In this document: positions 33,656 through 43,373 of the stretch, piece after piece
Layout: each line of letters opens with the position of its first letter
How positions within the stretch are numbered: position 1 is the first letter of the stretch
Source: Roseobacter cerasinus
GTDB lineage: Bacteria > Pseudomonadota > Alphaproteobacteria > Rhodobacterales > Rhodobacteraceae
DNA length: 64,000 bases
Assembly (NCBI RefSeq): GCF_009811755.1
Contig: NZ_BLIV01000008.1
Span: 104,378-168,377 of the forward strand
Direction: 5' to 3'
Made by a program: the position numbers and the translations under genes
The notes under the pieces: model-generated
The model's input: only the letters and a program-made list of their open reading frames with translations
Database searches by the model: none
What the model was told of the DNA's origin: nothing

Positions 33656-34318
33656 ATGAGGACAGTGCTCTGCTACGGAGACTCAAACACCTACGGGCAA
33701 ACAACGGCGAATTTACCTGACGACAGATATCCGCATGACGTCCGTTGGCCGGGCGTTTTAAGACAGGAATTGGGCGCGGAGTGGATGGTGATCGAAGAGG
33801 GTTTGAGCGGGCGCACCACCGTCAGCGACGACCCCATCGAAGGGGCCGAAAAGAACGGGCGCACCTATCTGCGCCCCTGTATCATGAGCCACAAGCCGCT
33901 GGATCTGGTGATCCTGATGCTGGGCACAAACGACCTCAAGATCCGCTTCAACAAGACCCCGGGCGAGATTGCAATGGGAATCGGCGCGCTGATTTCCGAC
34001 ATCAAATCCATGCCGGCGGGCCTCAATGGCCGGGTGCCCGAGATGCTGGTCGTGGCGCCGCCGCCAACGGCGATGGATCTGAAGGACTGGTCCGGTGTCT
34101 TTCAGGACGCGCAGGAGAAATCGCGCGCCTTGGCGGCGGAGTATGAGCGCATCGCGGACATGCACGAGGTGCATTTTTTCGATGCCGCCCTTGTGGTGCG
34201 CTCCAGCGATGATGATGGGTTTCACCTCGATGTCGCGGCGCATCTCGCGCTGGGGCAGGCCATCGCGCAAGAGGTCGCCGCCATCGGTTGGCTTCCACAG
34301 GAGCAGCCCGGTGCATAG
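33656..34318 (+). CDS. SGNH/GDSL-family hydrolase (esterase/deacetylase)
   Basis: The 220-aa SGNH hydrolase has block I GDSNT with catalytic Ser10, Gly52 in SGRTT, block III GTND with Asn92, and block V DGFH with Asp187 and His190. It has no signal peptide, so it acts in the cytoplasm. Relatives include arylesterases and carbohydrate esterases. In this locus removal of an acetyl or other ester group from the imported sugar is plausible. It is followed after 27 bp by the ROK regulator and is likely co-transcribed with it. Confidence 0.88.
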   Translation: MRTVLCYGDSNTYGQTTANLPDDRYPHDVRWPGVLRQELGAEWMVIEEGLSGRTTVSDDPIEGAEKNGRTYLRPCIMSHKPLDLVILMLGTNDLKIRFNKTPGEIAMGIGALISDIKSMPAGLNGRVPEMLVVAPPPTAMDLKDWSGVFQDAQEKSRALAAEYERIADMHEVHFFDAALVVRSSDDDGFHLDVAAHLALGQAIAQEVAAIGWLPQEQPGA

Positions 34319-34345
34319 CGCGCAGATGAGCAGCGGAGACTGATT

Positions 34346-35368
34346 TTGCCCGACATGAGATTTGCCCCCCCGCCTGCCGTGCGCGTATCCAGCACGGCCA
34401 GCGGGATGAACCAGGTGCTGGCGCGCACTCTGAACGAGCGGTTGATCACCTCGCTTTTGCTGCGCAACGACGGCATGACCCGGCTGCAGCTTGGCCAGGA
34501 AAGCGGTCTGTCAGCGCAGACCATATCAGTCATTGTCCGCGCGCTTGAGGCGGACAATCTGATCGTCAAAGGCGAGGCAGTGCGGGGCCGCGTCGGCCCA
34601 CCGACCATACCCATCATCCTGAACCCCGACGGGGCCTTTTCTCTGGGCATCAACGTCGGGCAGGATCAGTTGAGCGGCGCGGTCGTCAATTTCATTGGGC
34701 AGATCGTGCAGACGCAACAGGCCCCCCTGACCGATCATACATCCCTCGGCGCTGCGCTCACCGGCATGGTGGATCAGCTGATGAACACTTGCACGCCCAA
34801 GACCCGCAAGCTGATTGCAGGCGTGGGCGTGACTTTATCAGATGAATTCGACGATCAGGAAGACGTGGTGCGGGATATCGAGGCGCTGTTGGAGAGCCAC
34901 ACGCAGCTGGAAACCTTCATCCAGAACGATGTCACAGCGCTCGCCAGTGCAGAAACGCTGTTTGGCGCCACGCGGCGGACGGGAGATTTCCTCTATTGCT
35001 ATCTCGACACCTGCCTGCACCCGCGCCTGTGCCTGAGTGGGCGGATACATTCAGGTCAGACCCCGCCGCCCTTTTACATAACCTCACCCAGCCCCGATCA
35101 CCCCGATGCCGACTGGATCACCGCCGCCTCGCAAGCGGTGGTGGGGATGATCAGCGCCGCCTCCTTTCTGGCGCGCATTCCCACGGTTGTGCTGGCCTCC
35201 CATGTGCCGGAGCAGCACATCTCCGCTCTGATTGAAGCAACCAGCGAGGCTCTTTCGCCAGACGTTACGCTGCTCCCAAGCTGCTTTGGCCAGGATGCCC
35301 TCGCGGCCGGGGCGGCCGCCTTGCCCCTGCACCCTAAATTCATGTCGCAGTCGGACACCGCGATGTAA
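34346..35368 (+). CDS. ROK-family transcriptional regulator of the sugar locus
   Basis: The 340-aa NagC/XylR-type repressor has an N-terminal winged helix (LNERLITSLLLRNDGMTRLQLGQESGLSAQTISVIVRALEADNLIV) and a C-terminal ROK domain (FSLGINVGQDQLSGAVVNFIGQIV). The conserved ROK zinc motif (CxCGxxGCxE) is not present, and the domain is divergent, as in several roseobacter sugar regulators. Its gene lies between the sugar operon and the lyase gene, so it may control both, with the inverted repeat at 33521-33556 as one target. Confidence 0.85.
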   Translation: MPDMRFAPPPAVRVSSTASGMNQVLARTLNERLITSLLLRNDGMTRLQLGQESGLSAQTISVIVRALEADNLIVKGEAVRGRVGPPTIPIILNPDGAFSLGINVGQDQLSGAVVNFIGQIVQTQQAPLTDHTSLGAALTGMVDQLMNTCTPKTRKLIAGVGVTLSDEFDDQEDVVRDIEALLESHTQLETFIQNDVTALASAETLFGATRRTGDFLYCYLDTCLHPRLCLSGRIHSGQTPPPFYITSPSPDHPDADWITAASQAVVGMISAASFLARIPTVVLASHVPEQHISALIEATSEALSPDVTLLPSCFGQDALAAGAAALPLHPKFMSQSDTAM

Positions 35369-35388
35369 CCCCGCAAAGCCATCTGCAG

Positions 35389-35418
35389 AAAAAAGCGGCC
35401 CCGCATCGGGAGGCCGCT
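35389..35418 (-). terminator. Rho-independent terminator of the lyase gene
   Basis: On the minus strand, AGCGGCC pairs with GGCCGCT around an 11-base loop and is followed by a run of six T residues (opposite the A-run at 35389-35394). It lies 47 bp past the stop codon of the 1208-aa gene. The stem may also stop transcription coming from the ROK gene. Confidence 0.8.
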
Positions 35419-35464
35419 CTTGCCTTTGGGGCGACCGAAGCCGCCCCAAATCTGAACCACAGGC

Positions 35465-38400
35465 TTAGATATTGTCGAAATTCAGCGTATAGGTCTCATT
35501 GCCGATCTTCGCCTGCACACAGAAGCTTTGCGTCTCACATCCCGGAAGGGTTTTCGAGACAACCACGCTCTGCGGTTTCAGCGCATCCTTGGGGTCTGGA
35601 TGATCCAGCGCGCCTTGGAACAGGAACGCTCGTGTGTCCTCGCTCACCGGTTCCAGCGGCTCGAACCGCAGCAGGCGCCGCACGTCGGTTCCGCGCTTGC
35701 GGTTGACCTGCGTGATCGTGTCCTCGTTCACGAAGCGGCGGAAGTAGGGGTCATCAGCCATGAAGGACGGCGGCCCAAACTTCAGCTCGACATTGCCGGC
35801 AAGCGACGCCGCACTCATGCGCCCCTTGGCTTCGGCCTGCACGTTGCCACCCCGGAAGAGGATCATGCAGCGCGGAGTGAAATCCACCGTGTTCACGCCC
35901 GAGTATGTGACATCCACGTGGTGGCTGGTCCCGCCGTTGCGCGGCAGCGCGCAGGTTTGCACGTTGTCATACGGCGTGTACCAAAACTGCTGGATCTGCG
36001 AGGTCTTGCGCGGTCCGGTATCGCCATTCACATGTCGCGTCTGGAAATCATCGACGATGACAAAGTTGCCGTTCGGCAGCGCAATCTTGTAGCGGATCGC
36101 CTTTTCCAACCAGCCGCCATCAACGCTTTTGCCGTAGACCTCGGACGCATCGAAAGAGACCCCTTTCAGGCCTGTCGCGCCCTCAAGCGTGTCCACTTCG
36201 AATGTTTCACCCGTGGCACGCTTGCCAAAGATCTGACCCATATGGGTCTGACCCGGGCGCGCAAACCAATCCTCGGTGAACTGCGCATCCGGCACGATCA
36301 GCGAATTCGCCCCAATCGCAAAACCATCGTAGTAGTTCTGCACGATCCGGTCCTCGGCGACGTCACGGTAGAAGCTGACAACCGGACCGGTGGCCTTGAT
36401 GTTGGTGCCAATCTCCAGCCAGCCATCGGTGCCATTGGCCCCACTGCCAGATCGCTCCTCAACAAAGAGGCGGTGCCTGCTGTACTGCAACGCATCCCCT
36501 TCGACGGAGTCCGTCCGGGCATCGCCGTACCACAACAGGTCGCCGCCACCTTGCGTAAAGCGGATCTCATCAATGCCAAAGCTCGCTTCCCGGAAGAGAT
36601 GCAGCCCGCTGCCCTGCAGGAAAGTGATCGAACCCACACCTTTGCCGCCGTTCACAACGCGGTTCCAGTGATGCGGCTTGATCTCGCCAAAGGCCGTCAG
36701 CGGGATCTTGATGTGATGCCAGCCGTTTGCATCTGGCGCGGTGTTTTTCATCCACGCCCCAATGGACATGCTCTGGGTCTTCCCTGCGACATTCAGGACT
36801 ATGAAAGCCCTGTCCATGTTTACGTTCTTCACCGGCTTGGCAAAGAACTCCAGCGTGTCCGAGGCGCTGGTCAGCGGCACATGCCCCTTGGACCCTTTCA
36901 CCTGATAGTAATTGTACCCTTTGGTGAAATCGCCATAGCCCGTATCATCGATGAAGCGGCTGCCATGCACCGACCATTTGACGTCAAAGCAATCCAGCTC
37001 CCGGTGGGGGAAGTCATTTGGCACGCAGCTCATCGCCATCATGCTCTGGTTGGATTGCTGCACATGTGGCGTCGGGTTTTCGCCGCTGGCCGCCCATGTC
37101 GTGCGGCCCGTGTCTACGCGGAACATGGATTCGTTGAACGGGAACTCTGCCGCGTAGGTATCCGCAAGCTGCTGATCGCCACAGGCTTCGACTTCGGAGT
37201 ACCAATCCCGCGCCAAATGCGCGCCCATCAGCATCGGGGTGGACATCCCATCGTCAAAGTAATGGTTGGCAAAGAACCGCGCTGCGACGCATTGCTCAGC
37301 CGTGCTCAGCTCCGTTGTGCCCGGTGCATCCAGGCCGATCATCTCGCGCCACAGCAACAGATCAAGCGGAATGACATTGCGGATGCCTTGGGTCTTCCAG
37401 GCATCCCCAAAGTTCACCGCATGGCCATCCGGTCCCATCACGTTGACGTACCATTCGGCGGTATCCGTCCCGATGCCCCATTTCATGGCATGCATCGGCT
37501 CCCCGATGGTGCGCATGTAGAAGTTGTTGATCGCCCCGGTTGAGGAATAATCCGTGGCCATATAGCCAGCGCCTTCCTGATACATGCCTTCGTCCATGTA
37601 GATGCGGCGGTGATTCCACGAGAATTTGAGCACATTGGCCAGAAGCTCGCGCGCCATCTCCTCGTAGCCGGGCTCATCATAGACCAGTGTCGCGAACCGC
37701 AGGGCCGCTTCCCCGGTGATCGTGTTCCAGTTGTTGTGAAGCGACACCATCCAGTGCAGCTTGTGGCTCGGGTCTGACTGCTCGATATACATCTTGGCGT
37801 AATTGGTCATGATATCCATGACCCGCGCATGATCTTCCGGCTGCGCCCAATACCGGTTGTCATCCCAGTAATAATCCATGATGGCCGTCCAGGGGCGGAA
37901 CATGCGGATGGCCCCAAGGTTGAAAGAGCAGCCATCGTACCCGTGGTGCCAGTATTTCGCCCGTGGGAAGCTGACGCCATCCACCGCCGGGCAGGAGGTA
38001 TTGGCGCTATTGCCCGTCAGCTGCCGCTGGAAGTCCCGGAATTCATAACGGATGAACTTGCGCTTCAGCGCCCACAGCTCGCCTTCCACATGCATTGGCC
38101 TGTCAGTGTTGGCTTGTGAGAAGCGGCAATCAGGGTCGAACTCAAGGCATCCGTCAATCATCCGGATCAGGTGCAGCACCTGCATGGCCCGCGTCGCGTT
38201 TCCTTTCGGCAGGTCTTCATCGCTCGCGTTGAGGTTCACATCCAGATAAAAGCGCGCGGCAGGAATGTTGCGCAGCGTGTGCGGATAGGCCCATCCCGCC
38301 TTCTTCATCCCATAGGTCCGGTGATTATAGACCGAAAAGACATTCTTGGTTGTCGCATAGCTGTAGTTTTCGCCGCGATAGTCCGACGCATTTGCTGTCT

Positions 38401-39091
38401 CAAAGGGCCGGAAGTACGACCAATACTGCGCCTCATCCCCGTGCAAACGCGGGTGGGAGCGCGGCAGGTTTTCCTCAAACCGATTCAAGACCTGCGTGTT
38501 CAGCTCAGCAATGCGGGCCTGAAAAGCCGCGTCGGCTTCGCCTTTCGGGAAGTCGGCGTCCTGCAGCGGGAAGAAATGCCGCGTGTCCGCCTCGGGCCGC
38601 TCTTCAGAGCCATAGACTTCGATCTCGCGGATTTTCGACGCGCCCCAGCGTTCAAGGCTTTCAAACCGGATGAACCGGGCCTTGATCGGCTGCGCGAGGG
38701 TGATCTCCTGAGTGATATCGGCATATTCCAGACCCTGACGCGTGGCGCCAAGCACGTTCGAGAACGTCTCGCCATCCTCCGAATACCACACCCGGAACTT
38801 GCGGATCGCCTGCGTGCGATAGGCGCTGCCGGTGTGAATGCCCAGACGGGTCACATAGGCCTCGCGGCCCAGATCAATGGTTACCGTGCGATCAGATGTT
38901 GCCTGATTGTCAAAGACAAAGGGGGCGTCATTGCTCATGTCGCCATCGGTGATGCTGGCGAGGGTGCCAACAGTGGCCGTGACGCCGCTTGTCACGGGTT
39001 TTTGTGCAGACAGCAGCGTCTCTGCGGACAGGCCGCTGAGGGAGCTGCCACAGAACAGCGCGGCCATAGCCGTCAAAACGGTCTTGCGCAT
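35465..39091 (-). CDS. Large secreted multi-domain polysaccharide lyase-like protein
   Basis: The 1208-aa precursor has a signal peptide (MRKTVLTAMAALFCGSSLSGLSA). Next comes an F5/8-type C (discoidin) carbohydrate-binding domain (residues about 25-165: DRTVTIDLGREAYVTRLGIHTG, RFIRFESLERWGASKIREIEVYG). A long helical region with LHNNWNTITGEAALRFATLVYDE and IYMDEGMYQEGAGYMATDYSSTG follows, like the toroid and active-site loops of heparinase II/III- or chondroitinase-type lyases. A jelly-roll module similar to CBM11 (about 740-860: SDTLEFFAKPVKNVNMDRAFIVLN) and a C-terminal beta-sandwich part complete it. Substrate unknown; a uronic-acid-containing polysaccharide is likely. A GGAGA site precedes the start. 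The type II secretion genes next door could export it. Confidence 0.75.
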   Translation of the reverse strand: MRKTVLTAMAALFCGSSLSGLSAETLLSAQKPVTSGVTATVGTLASITDGDMSNDAPFVFDNQATSDRTVTIDLGREAYVTRLGIHTGSAYRTQAIRKFRVWYSEDGETFSNVLGATRQGLEYADITQEITLAQPIKARFIRFESLERWGASKIREIEVYGSEERPEADTRHFFPLQDADFPKGEADAAFQARIAELNTQVLNRFEENLPRSHPRLHGDEAQYWSYFRPFETANASDYRGENYSYATTKNVFSVYNHRTYGMKKAGWAYPHTLRNIPAARFYLDVNLNASDEDLPKGNATRAMQVLHLIRMIDGCLEFDPDCRFSQANTDRPMHVEGELWALKRKFIRYEFRDFQRQLTGNSANTSCPAVDGVSFPRAKYWHHGYDGCSFNLGAIRMFRPWTAIMDYYWDDNRYWAQPEDHARVMDIMTNYAKMYIEQSDPSHKLHWMVSLHNNWNTITGEAALRFATLVYDEPGYEEMARELLANVLKFSWNHRRIYMDEGMYQEGAGYMATDYSSTGAINNFYMRTIGEPMHAMKWGIGTDTAEWYVNVMGPDGHAVNFGDAWKTQGIRNVIPLDLLLWREMIGLDAPGTTELSTAEQCVAARFFANHYFDDGMSTPMLMGAHLARDWYSEVEACGDQQLADTYAAEFPFNESMFRVDTGRTTWAASGENPTPHVQQSNQSMMAMSCVPNDFPHRELDCFDVKWSVHGSRFIDDTGYGDFTKGYNYYQVKGSKGHVPLTSASDTLEFFAKPVKNVNMDRAFIVLNVAGKTQSMSIGAWMKNTAPDANGWHHIKIPLTAFGEIKPHHWNRVVNGGKGVGSITFLQGSGLHLFREASFGIDEIRFTQGGGDLLWYGDARTDSVEGDALQYSRHRLFVEERSGSGANGTDGWLEIGTNIKATGPVVSFYRDVAEDRIVQNYYDGFAIGANSLIVPDAQFTEDWFARPGQTHMGQIFGKRATGETFEVDTLEGATGLKGVSFDASEVYGKSVDGGWLEKAIRYKIALPNGNFVIVDDFQTRHVNGDTGPRKTSQIQQFWYTPYDNVQTCALPRNGGTSHHVDVTYSGVNTVDFTPRCMILFRGGNVQAEAKGRMSAASLAGNVELKFGPPSFMADDPYFRRFVNEDTITQVNRKRGTDVRRLLRFEPLEPVSEDTRAFLFQGALDHPDPKDALKPQSVVVSKTLPGCETQSFCVQAKIGNETYTLNFDNI

Positions 39092-39595
39092 GGGGGTCTC
39101 CAGATTTTGATTTTTGGTGAAGAGAGGGGGGGGTGTTTCGAAAAGGGCTTCTGACTTGGAACAGCGTCATCGAAATGCAGCCGCCCGCGCATCGGGGCGC
39201 AGACAGGGGGTTTGTCACTGACCGGCCCTCAGGCACGGCTCATGCCTCTTGAGAGGCAAGCGCACAGATCAGCATTGGGCAAGAAACTCCCCAGACTATT
39301 GGGGAAGGGCAAACTCCGGCCGGAGTATTTCCGCGCCATGGTGCCGAAGTTTGGCAGTCAACCAGTGGCCAGTACCGCATCCCGCGGCACCTGCTTCTGA
39401 CGTCGAAAGCGTATCGCTGCGCTGTTCAGAATTCAATCTATAGTTGAAAAACGATCTGCCAAATCATAACAATTTTGACAAATCACACAGCGACCACTCG
39501 TGAGGAACAGTGCCAGAGCCCAGAGCGTTCTGACAACCCGGAAAAATACCTAAACTCTTAACATTTCATTAAAAATCAAATCTTTGTGCGGATGA
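39092..39595. other. Intergenic region with three palindromes upstream of the lyase gene
   Basis: No gene is evident. Within 39243-39325 lie three hairpin-forming sequences: TGCCTCT-TG-AGAGGCA (39243-39258), CCCCA-N6-TGGGG (about 39291-39306) and the perfect 12-bp palindrome CTCCGGCCGGAG (39314-39325). They would lie in the promoter or 5' leader of the lyase transcript. The right part (about 39425-39595) is AT-rich and separates gspE from this leader. Confidence 0.5.
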
Positions 39596-41167
39596 TCAGG
39601 ACCCGATGATCTGCGACAGATGTTGTGCCACCGCCACTTGGCGAAAGGCCGGATCCGCTGCGCGCTGCGCCATGCTGACAAAGCCGGCCGCCTCGGCACA
39701 GCGGCGCAGCTCAGCCAGCGGCCGCGCGTCAGAAATGGCCGACGCCAGCTCCGGCGACATCTCCAGCAGCTCCGCCAAAACTGTGCGCCCGGCCTGCCCC
39801 GTATCCGCGCACGCCTGGCACCCCGCGCCCTCACAATCCACACACGTCATCGCCACCAACCGTTGCGACAGCACCCCGCGCAGCGTGGCGCTCAGCAGGT
39901 AGGGTGGCACACCCAGATCGATCAGCCGCGATACCGCTGAGGGCGCGTCATTGGTGTGGATCGTCGACAGCACCATCCGCCCAACGAGTGCTGCGCGCAC
40001 GGCAATCTCTGCCGTCTCCGCATCCCGGATTTCCCCGACCATCACCACATCGGGATCCTGCCGCAGAATGGCCCGCAGCGCGCGGGCAAATGTCATGTCA
40101 ATCGCGCTGTCAACGGGCACCTGCACCACACCTTTCAGCGCATATTCAATCGGGTCCTCCACGCTGACGATCTTGCGGCTGCCGTCGTGAATATCCGTGA
40201 GCGCTGCATAAAGCGTCGTAGTCTTCCCGCTGCCCGTCGGGCCCGCCACGAGGAAGAGGCCATTGGGCTGCCGCATGATCGCCCGCAGCTGCTCCACCAT
40301 GCCCGCGTCATAGCCCAGCTGCGCCCAGTCCAGCTGCACCCGCGACCGGTCGAGAATCCGCAAGACAATGCTTTCGCCGAACTGGCTCGGCAGAGTCGAG
40401 ATCCGCAGATCAATCGCCCGGCCCCGCACCGACACCTGCGCCCGGCCATCCTGCGGGCGGCGCCGTTCGGAAATGTTCAGCCCGCCCATGATCTTGAGCC
40501 GCGACACCGCAGCCGCGCGGCTGGCCTGCGGAATGGTGCCGCCGTCGCGCAACACCCCGTCGATGCGAAAGCGAATCGCAAAAGCGCTCTCGCCCTCTTC
40601 GAAATGAATGTCCGACGCCCCTGCCCCCACCGCGCGGCTGATGATGTCATTGACCAGACGGATCACCGGCCCGCCGTTGGCCAGCGCATTGAGCTTTTCC
40701 ACATCCATGTCAGAGGCGCTTGTCGCGGCCTGATCCACCTCTGGCCAGTCAAGTCCGTCAATCGCAGCCGCCAAAACCGCTGGCGGCACCAGCATCATGC
40801 GCACCTGCGCCTTGTGCCGAAAGGCCAGCGCCGCCAGCGCGTCCTGCACCCGTGGGTTGGCACTGGCCACCTCCAGCACTCCATCTTTCAGCCGCAGTGG
40901 CACCAGATCCGCCGATTTCAGGAACTCCCGCCCAAGATCCAATCGCATGGCCAAATCAACCTCCGGCGCGATGTTGGTCAAAAACGGCACCTTGATCTGT
41001 CCGGCGATGTCGCGGAACAGCACCTCTTCTTCGACCAGCCCGAATTCCAGCAGGCTCCGCTCAATCGGCAGCCGGGTTTCGCGGCTCGCGGACAGGCACC
41101 GCTCAGCGTCAGCCTCTGTCAGAGCATCCTTTGATATCAGCGACGCCACCAACGCGGCATCATCCAT
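39596..41167 (-). CDS. gspE: Type II secretion ATPase GspE
   Basis: The 523-aa hexameric ATPase powers pseudopilus assembly. It has N1/N2 domains, then Walker A GPTGSGKTTT, Asp box and Walker B (LRAILRQDPDVVMVGEIRD), His box (VLSTIHTNDA) and a tetracysteine metal site in the CVDCEGAGCQAC segment, which is shorter than the usual CxxC-CxxC pair. ATG at 41167 is chosen (MDDAALVASLISKDALTEAD); no strong ribosome binding site is seen and the frame is open to 41263. It is divergent from the gspL-J operon across a 126-bp gap, so both may share regulation. Confidence 0.92.
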   Translation of the reverse strand: MDDAALVASLISKDALTEADAERCLSASRETRLPIERSLLEFGLVEEEVLFRDIAGQIKVPFLTNIAPEVDLAMRLDLGREFLKSADLVPLRLKDGVLEVASANPRVQDALAALAFRHKAQVRMMLVPPAVLAAAIDGLDWPEVDQAATSASDMDVEKLNALANGGPVIRLVNDIISRAVGAGASDIHFEEGESAFAIRFRIDGVLRDGGTIPQASRAAAVSRLKIMGGLNISERRRPQDGRAQVSVRGRAIDLRISTLPSQFGESIVLRILDRSRVQLDWAQLGYDAGMVEQLRAIMRQPNGLFLVAGPTGSGKTTTLYAALTDIHDGSRKIVSVEDPIEYALKGVVQVPVDSAIDMTFARALRAILRQDPDVVMVGEIRDAETAEIAVRAALVGRMVLSTIHTNDAPSAVSRLIDLGVPPYLLSATLRGVLSQRLVAMTCVDCEGAGCQACADTGQAGRTVLAELLEMSPELASAISDARPLAELRRCAEAAGFVSMAQRAADPAFRQVAVAQHLSQIIGS

Positions 41168-41293
41168 GGCCACAAGTGGGGTCAAGACGGGGTTCCATAA
41201 ACATGTGCGAAGAATCAGCTTTGAGCTTGTCAGAGCATGGCTTAAGCTGGTGCTAACAACCAAGTATATTCCAATACTTCGAGCCAGTTTTCC

Positions 41294-42304
41294 ATGTCAA
41301 ATCGTGAACCGTCGCGTCTGCTGCGATGGTACGTCTCGTCTATGGCGAGCCTTTTGCCCCAATGGGCAAAGGCCGCCTTTTGGGGCCATCCCATGGCCCG
41401 CCCTTGCCGTTTTATCGCTGGCGAGCGCGATGAGCGTGCGGGCAGTTTGCCTCTGACCTGGCTGACCGGAGACGATCTGCCAGAGCGGTCAAAAACCCGC
41501 CAGATCATGGATGCGATTGTCCCGGCAGAGCTCTTTCTGACCCGCCGCCTCAGCCTGCCCCGCAAGGCCGCCGGGCGCTTGCGGCAGATTGGCGCGTTGG
41601 ACTTGCTGCAGAAAACACCCTTTCAACCACATGAGATCATCTGGGCCGTCGGGCCGGTAGAGCGCGAAAAAGACCAGATCTATATGACGCAAGTGATCGC
41701 GCTGCGGTCTGATCTGAACGCGTGGCGCCACCGGATGCAGGCCGCCAACCACCCCCTGCGGTGTCTCTATGCCCATGTCGGTGGGCAAGAAGTGTTGATC
41801 GCGGATTTTGGCAAAGAACTGGGCACCAACACGCGATTCTGGCCTGTGCTCAACGCAACGGGCGCCATGGTGGCGCTCTGTTGCGCGCTGTATCTCTGGG
41901 CCCTGCCCGGCCTGCGGGCCACGGACGCGCGCGCCGCCCTCGCCCCCGAGATCACACGTTTGCAGGCAGAGGCGCTGCGCTTGCGGGGCGAGGTCGATCA
42001 GCTGAGCGCCAATCAGGACCGGCAGCAGGGCATCCTGACCGCGATCTCAAGCGCACCTCGGTTGCTTGACGCGCTGGTTGCCGCGACCGAAGCACTGCCA
42101 GACACGGCCTGGGTCTCGCAATATGTTTTCGACAGGGGTGCTGTGCGCATGTTCACACAGGTCGACGGGCCTGTGGTCGATCTGCTCTATACCCTTGCGG
42201 ATCAGGGGCAGCTGCCCAACACCCTGATGCAAGGCGACATTGACCGCACACAGTCCGGTGTGGAAGAGGTCTGGCTTGTGCATGACCCGGTGCCCCGCCC
42301 ATGA
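41294..42304 (+). CDS. gspL: Type II secretion inner-membrane protein GspL
   Basis: The 336-aa protein has a cytoplasmic part, a single membrane segment (VLNATGAMVALCCALYLWALPGL, about residues 185-207), a coiled coil (APEITRLQAEALRLRGEVDQLSANQDRQQGI) and a periplasmic ferredoxin-like domain. This is the GspL/PilN topology. GspL links the ATPase GspE to the inner-membrane platform. It is the first gene of the plus-strand operon and overlaps gspM by 4 bp. Confidence 0.8.
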   Translation: MSNREPSRLLRWYVSSMASLLPQWAKAAFWGHPMARPCRFIAGERDERAGSLPLTWLTGDDLPERSKTRQIMDAIVPAELFLTRRLSLPRKAAGRLRQIGALDLLQKTPFQPHEIIWAVGPVEREKDQIYMTQVIALRSDLNAWRHRMQAANHPLRCLYAHVGGQEVLIADFGKELGTNTRFWPVLNATGAMVALCCALYLWALPGLRATDARAALAPEITRLQAEALRLRGEVDQLSANQDRQQGILTAISSAPRLLDALVAATEALPDTAWVSQYVFDRGAVRMFTQVDGPVVDLLYTLADQGQLPNTLMQGDIDRTQSGVEEVWLVHDPVPRP

Positions 42305-42861
42305 TCTACCGGGCGTCCCGATACCTTGCTCCGGCGCTGACCCTTGCCTTGGTCGCCCTTGCCTGGATTGCCTTGGCCGCGCCTGCAGTGGAGTGGAAAC
42401 GGCAGGCCCTGCGCGCCGCGGCGCAGGCGGAGGCCACCTATCTGCGTCTGCTCACCACGCACAGCACCTTGCAGCAGGACCGCGACGCCTTTCAGTCCAT
42501 ACCCACCGACCAGGCGATATGGCACCCCACTGACGGGCGCGCGGTGACGCTTGATGTGCAGACCGCGCTTGGCCAACTGGCAGAGCAGGCGGGCACAACC
42601 TTGTCCGCCGTCTCTCCTGCGCAGTCTGATATGGCTTTGGGCACGGAGGCCCTGGCCCTGACCGTCGAGCTTCGGGCGCCGCTTGATGCCGTGCTCCGCC
42701 TTATCGAAGCGGTGGAAACACACGTCCCTCCGCTGATCATCGACGCCGCAACGCTGCGCCGCGCCCAGAGTGCTGGGTTTGAGACCAACCTGCCCGTTGT
42801 GCAGGCAAGCTTTCGAGTTGTGGCCGCCACACGTCCGCAACCGGCGGAGGCTGCAGAATGA
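42301..42861 (+). CDS. gspM: Type II secretion inner-membrane protein GspM
   Basis: The 186-aa protein has one N-terminal membrane segment (YLAPALTLALVALAWIALAAP), a short coiled coil (ALRAAAQAEATYLRLLTTHSTLQQDRDAF) and a small periplasmic alpha/beta domain. It fits GspM in size, topology and order. It pairs with GspL in the platform. Overlaps of four bases join it to gspL and to the next gene. Confidence 0.8.
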   Translation: MIYRASRYLAPALTLALVALAWIALAAPAVEWKRQALRAAAQAEATYLRLLTTHSTLQQDRDAFQSIPTDQAIWHPTDGRAVTLDVQTALGQLAEQAGTTLSAVSPAQSDMALGTEALALTVELRAPLDAVLRLIEAVETHVPPLIIDAATLRRAQSAGFETNLPVVQASFRVVAATRPQPAEAAE

Positions 42862-43355
42862 TGTCCCGCGTCCTTCCCGTATGCGGCAGCCTGAGCATCT
42901 GGGCACTAGCCGCAGCCTTGGCCTGGCAGGTGATCGAGGCCCGCCAGAGCGCTCAACCCAACCCACTTCGGTCAGTGACTGCATTAGAAAACCTGGTCAA
43001 ACTGGCAGAGACACAAACAGCCGTACTCACCGACACCCCAGATCTTTCAGAGGCGCTCGCCCGCCCCCTCTTCGCCCCGGACCGACGCCAATCTGCAACA
43101 GAGAACACAGTTGAATCACCTCAAGAAATTCAACCTATTGCAGAAAATACACCGTCTGATACGCTGCCCGCAGTTATAGTCTACGGTGTTGCCCTGACCG
43201 GACAACACGCCAAAGCATTGTTATCCATCAATGAATCTGTGCCCGACTGGTACAGAGAAAAAGATATTATTGCAGGTTGGACGCTCACCAAAATCGAAAA
43301 TAACGGCGTCCTGTTGCAGTCCGACACATCGGAACTGCGGATCGAGCTTTATTGA
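42858..43355 (+). CDS. Type II secretion GspC/GspN-like protein
   Basis: The 165-aa protein has an N-terminal membrane segment (LSIWALAAALAWQVIEA). The ALARPLFAPDRR segment is typical of the homology region start, and a periplasmic HR-type domain follows (LPAVIVYGVALTGQHAKALLSINESVPDWYREKDIIAGWTLTKIENNGVLLQSDTSELRIELY). The HR domain links the inner-membrane platform to the secretin GspD, which is encoded next, 18 bp downstream. There is no PDZ domain. Whether to name it GspC or GspN is uncertain. Confidence 0.75.
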   Translation: MMSRVLPVCGSLSIWALAAALAWQVIEARQSAQPNPLRSVTALENLVKLAETQTAVLTDTPDLSEALARPLFAPDRRQSATENTVESPQEIQPIAENTPSDTLPAVIVYGVALTGQHAKALLSINESVPDWYREKDIIAGWTLTKIENNGVLLQSDTSELRIELY

Positions 43356-43373
43356 CGAAAGCGACGGACACTC

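Noticed and set aside
35528..37543. 671-aa open frame on the plus strand
   Set aside because: It lies entirely antisense to the 1208-aa lyase gene and shows no recognisable domains.
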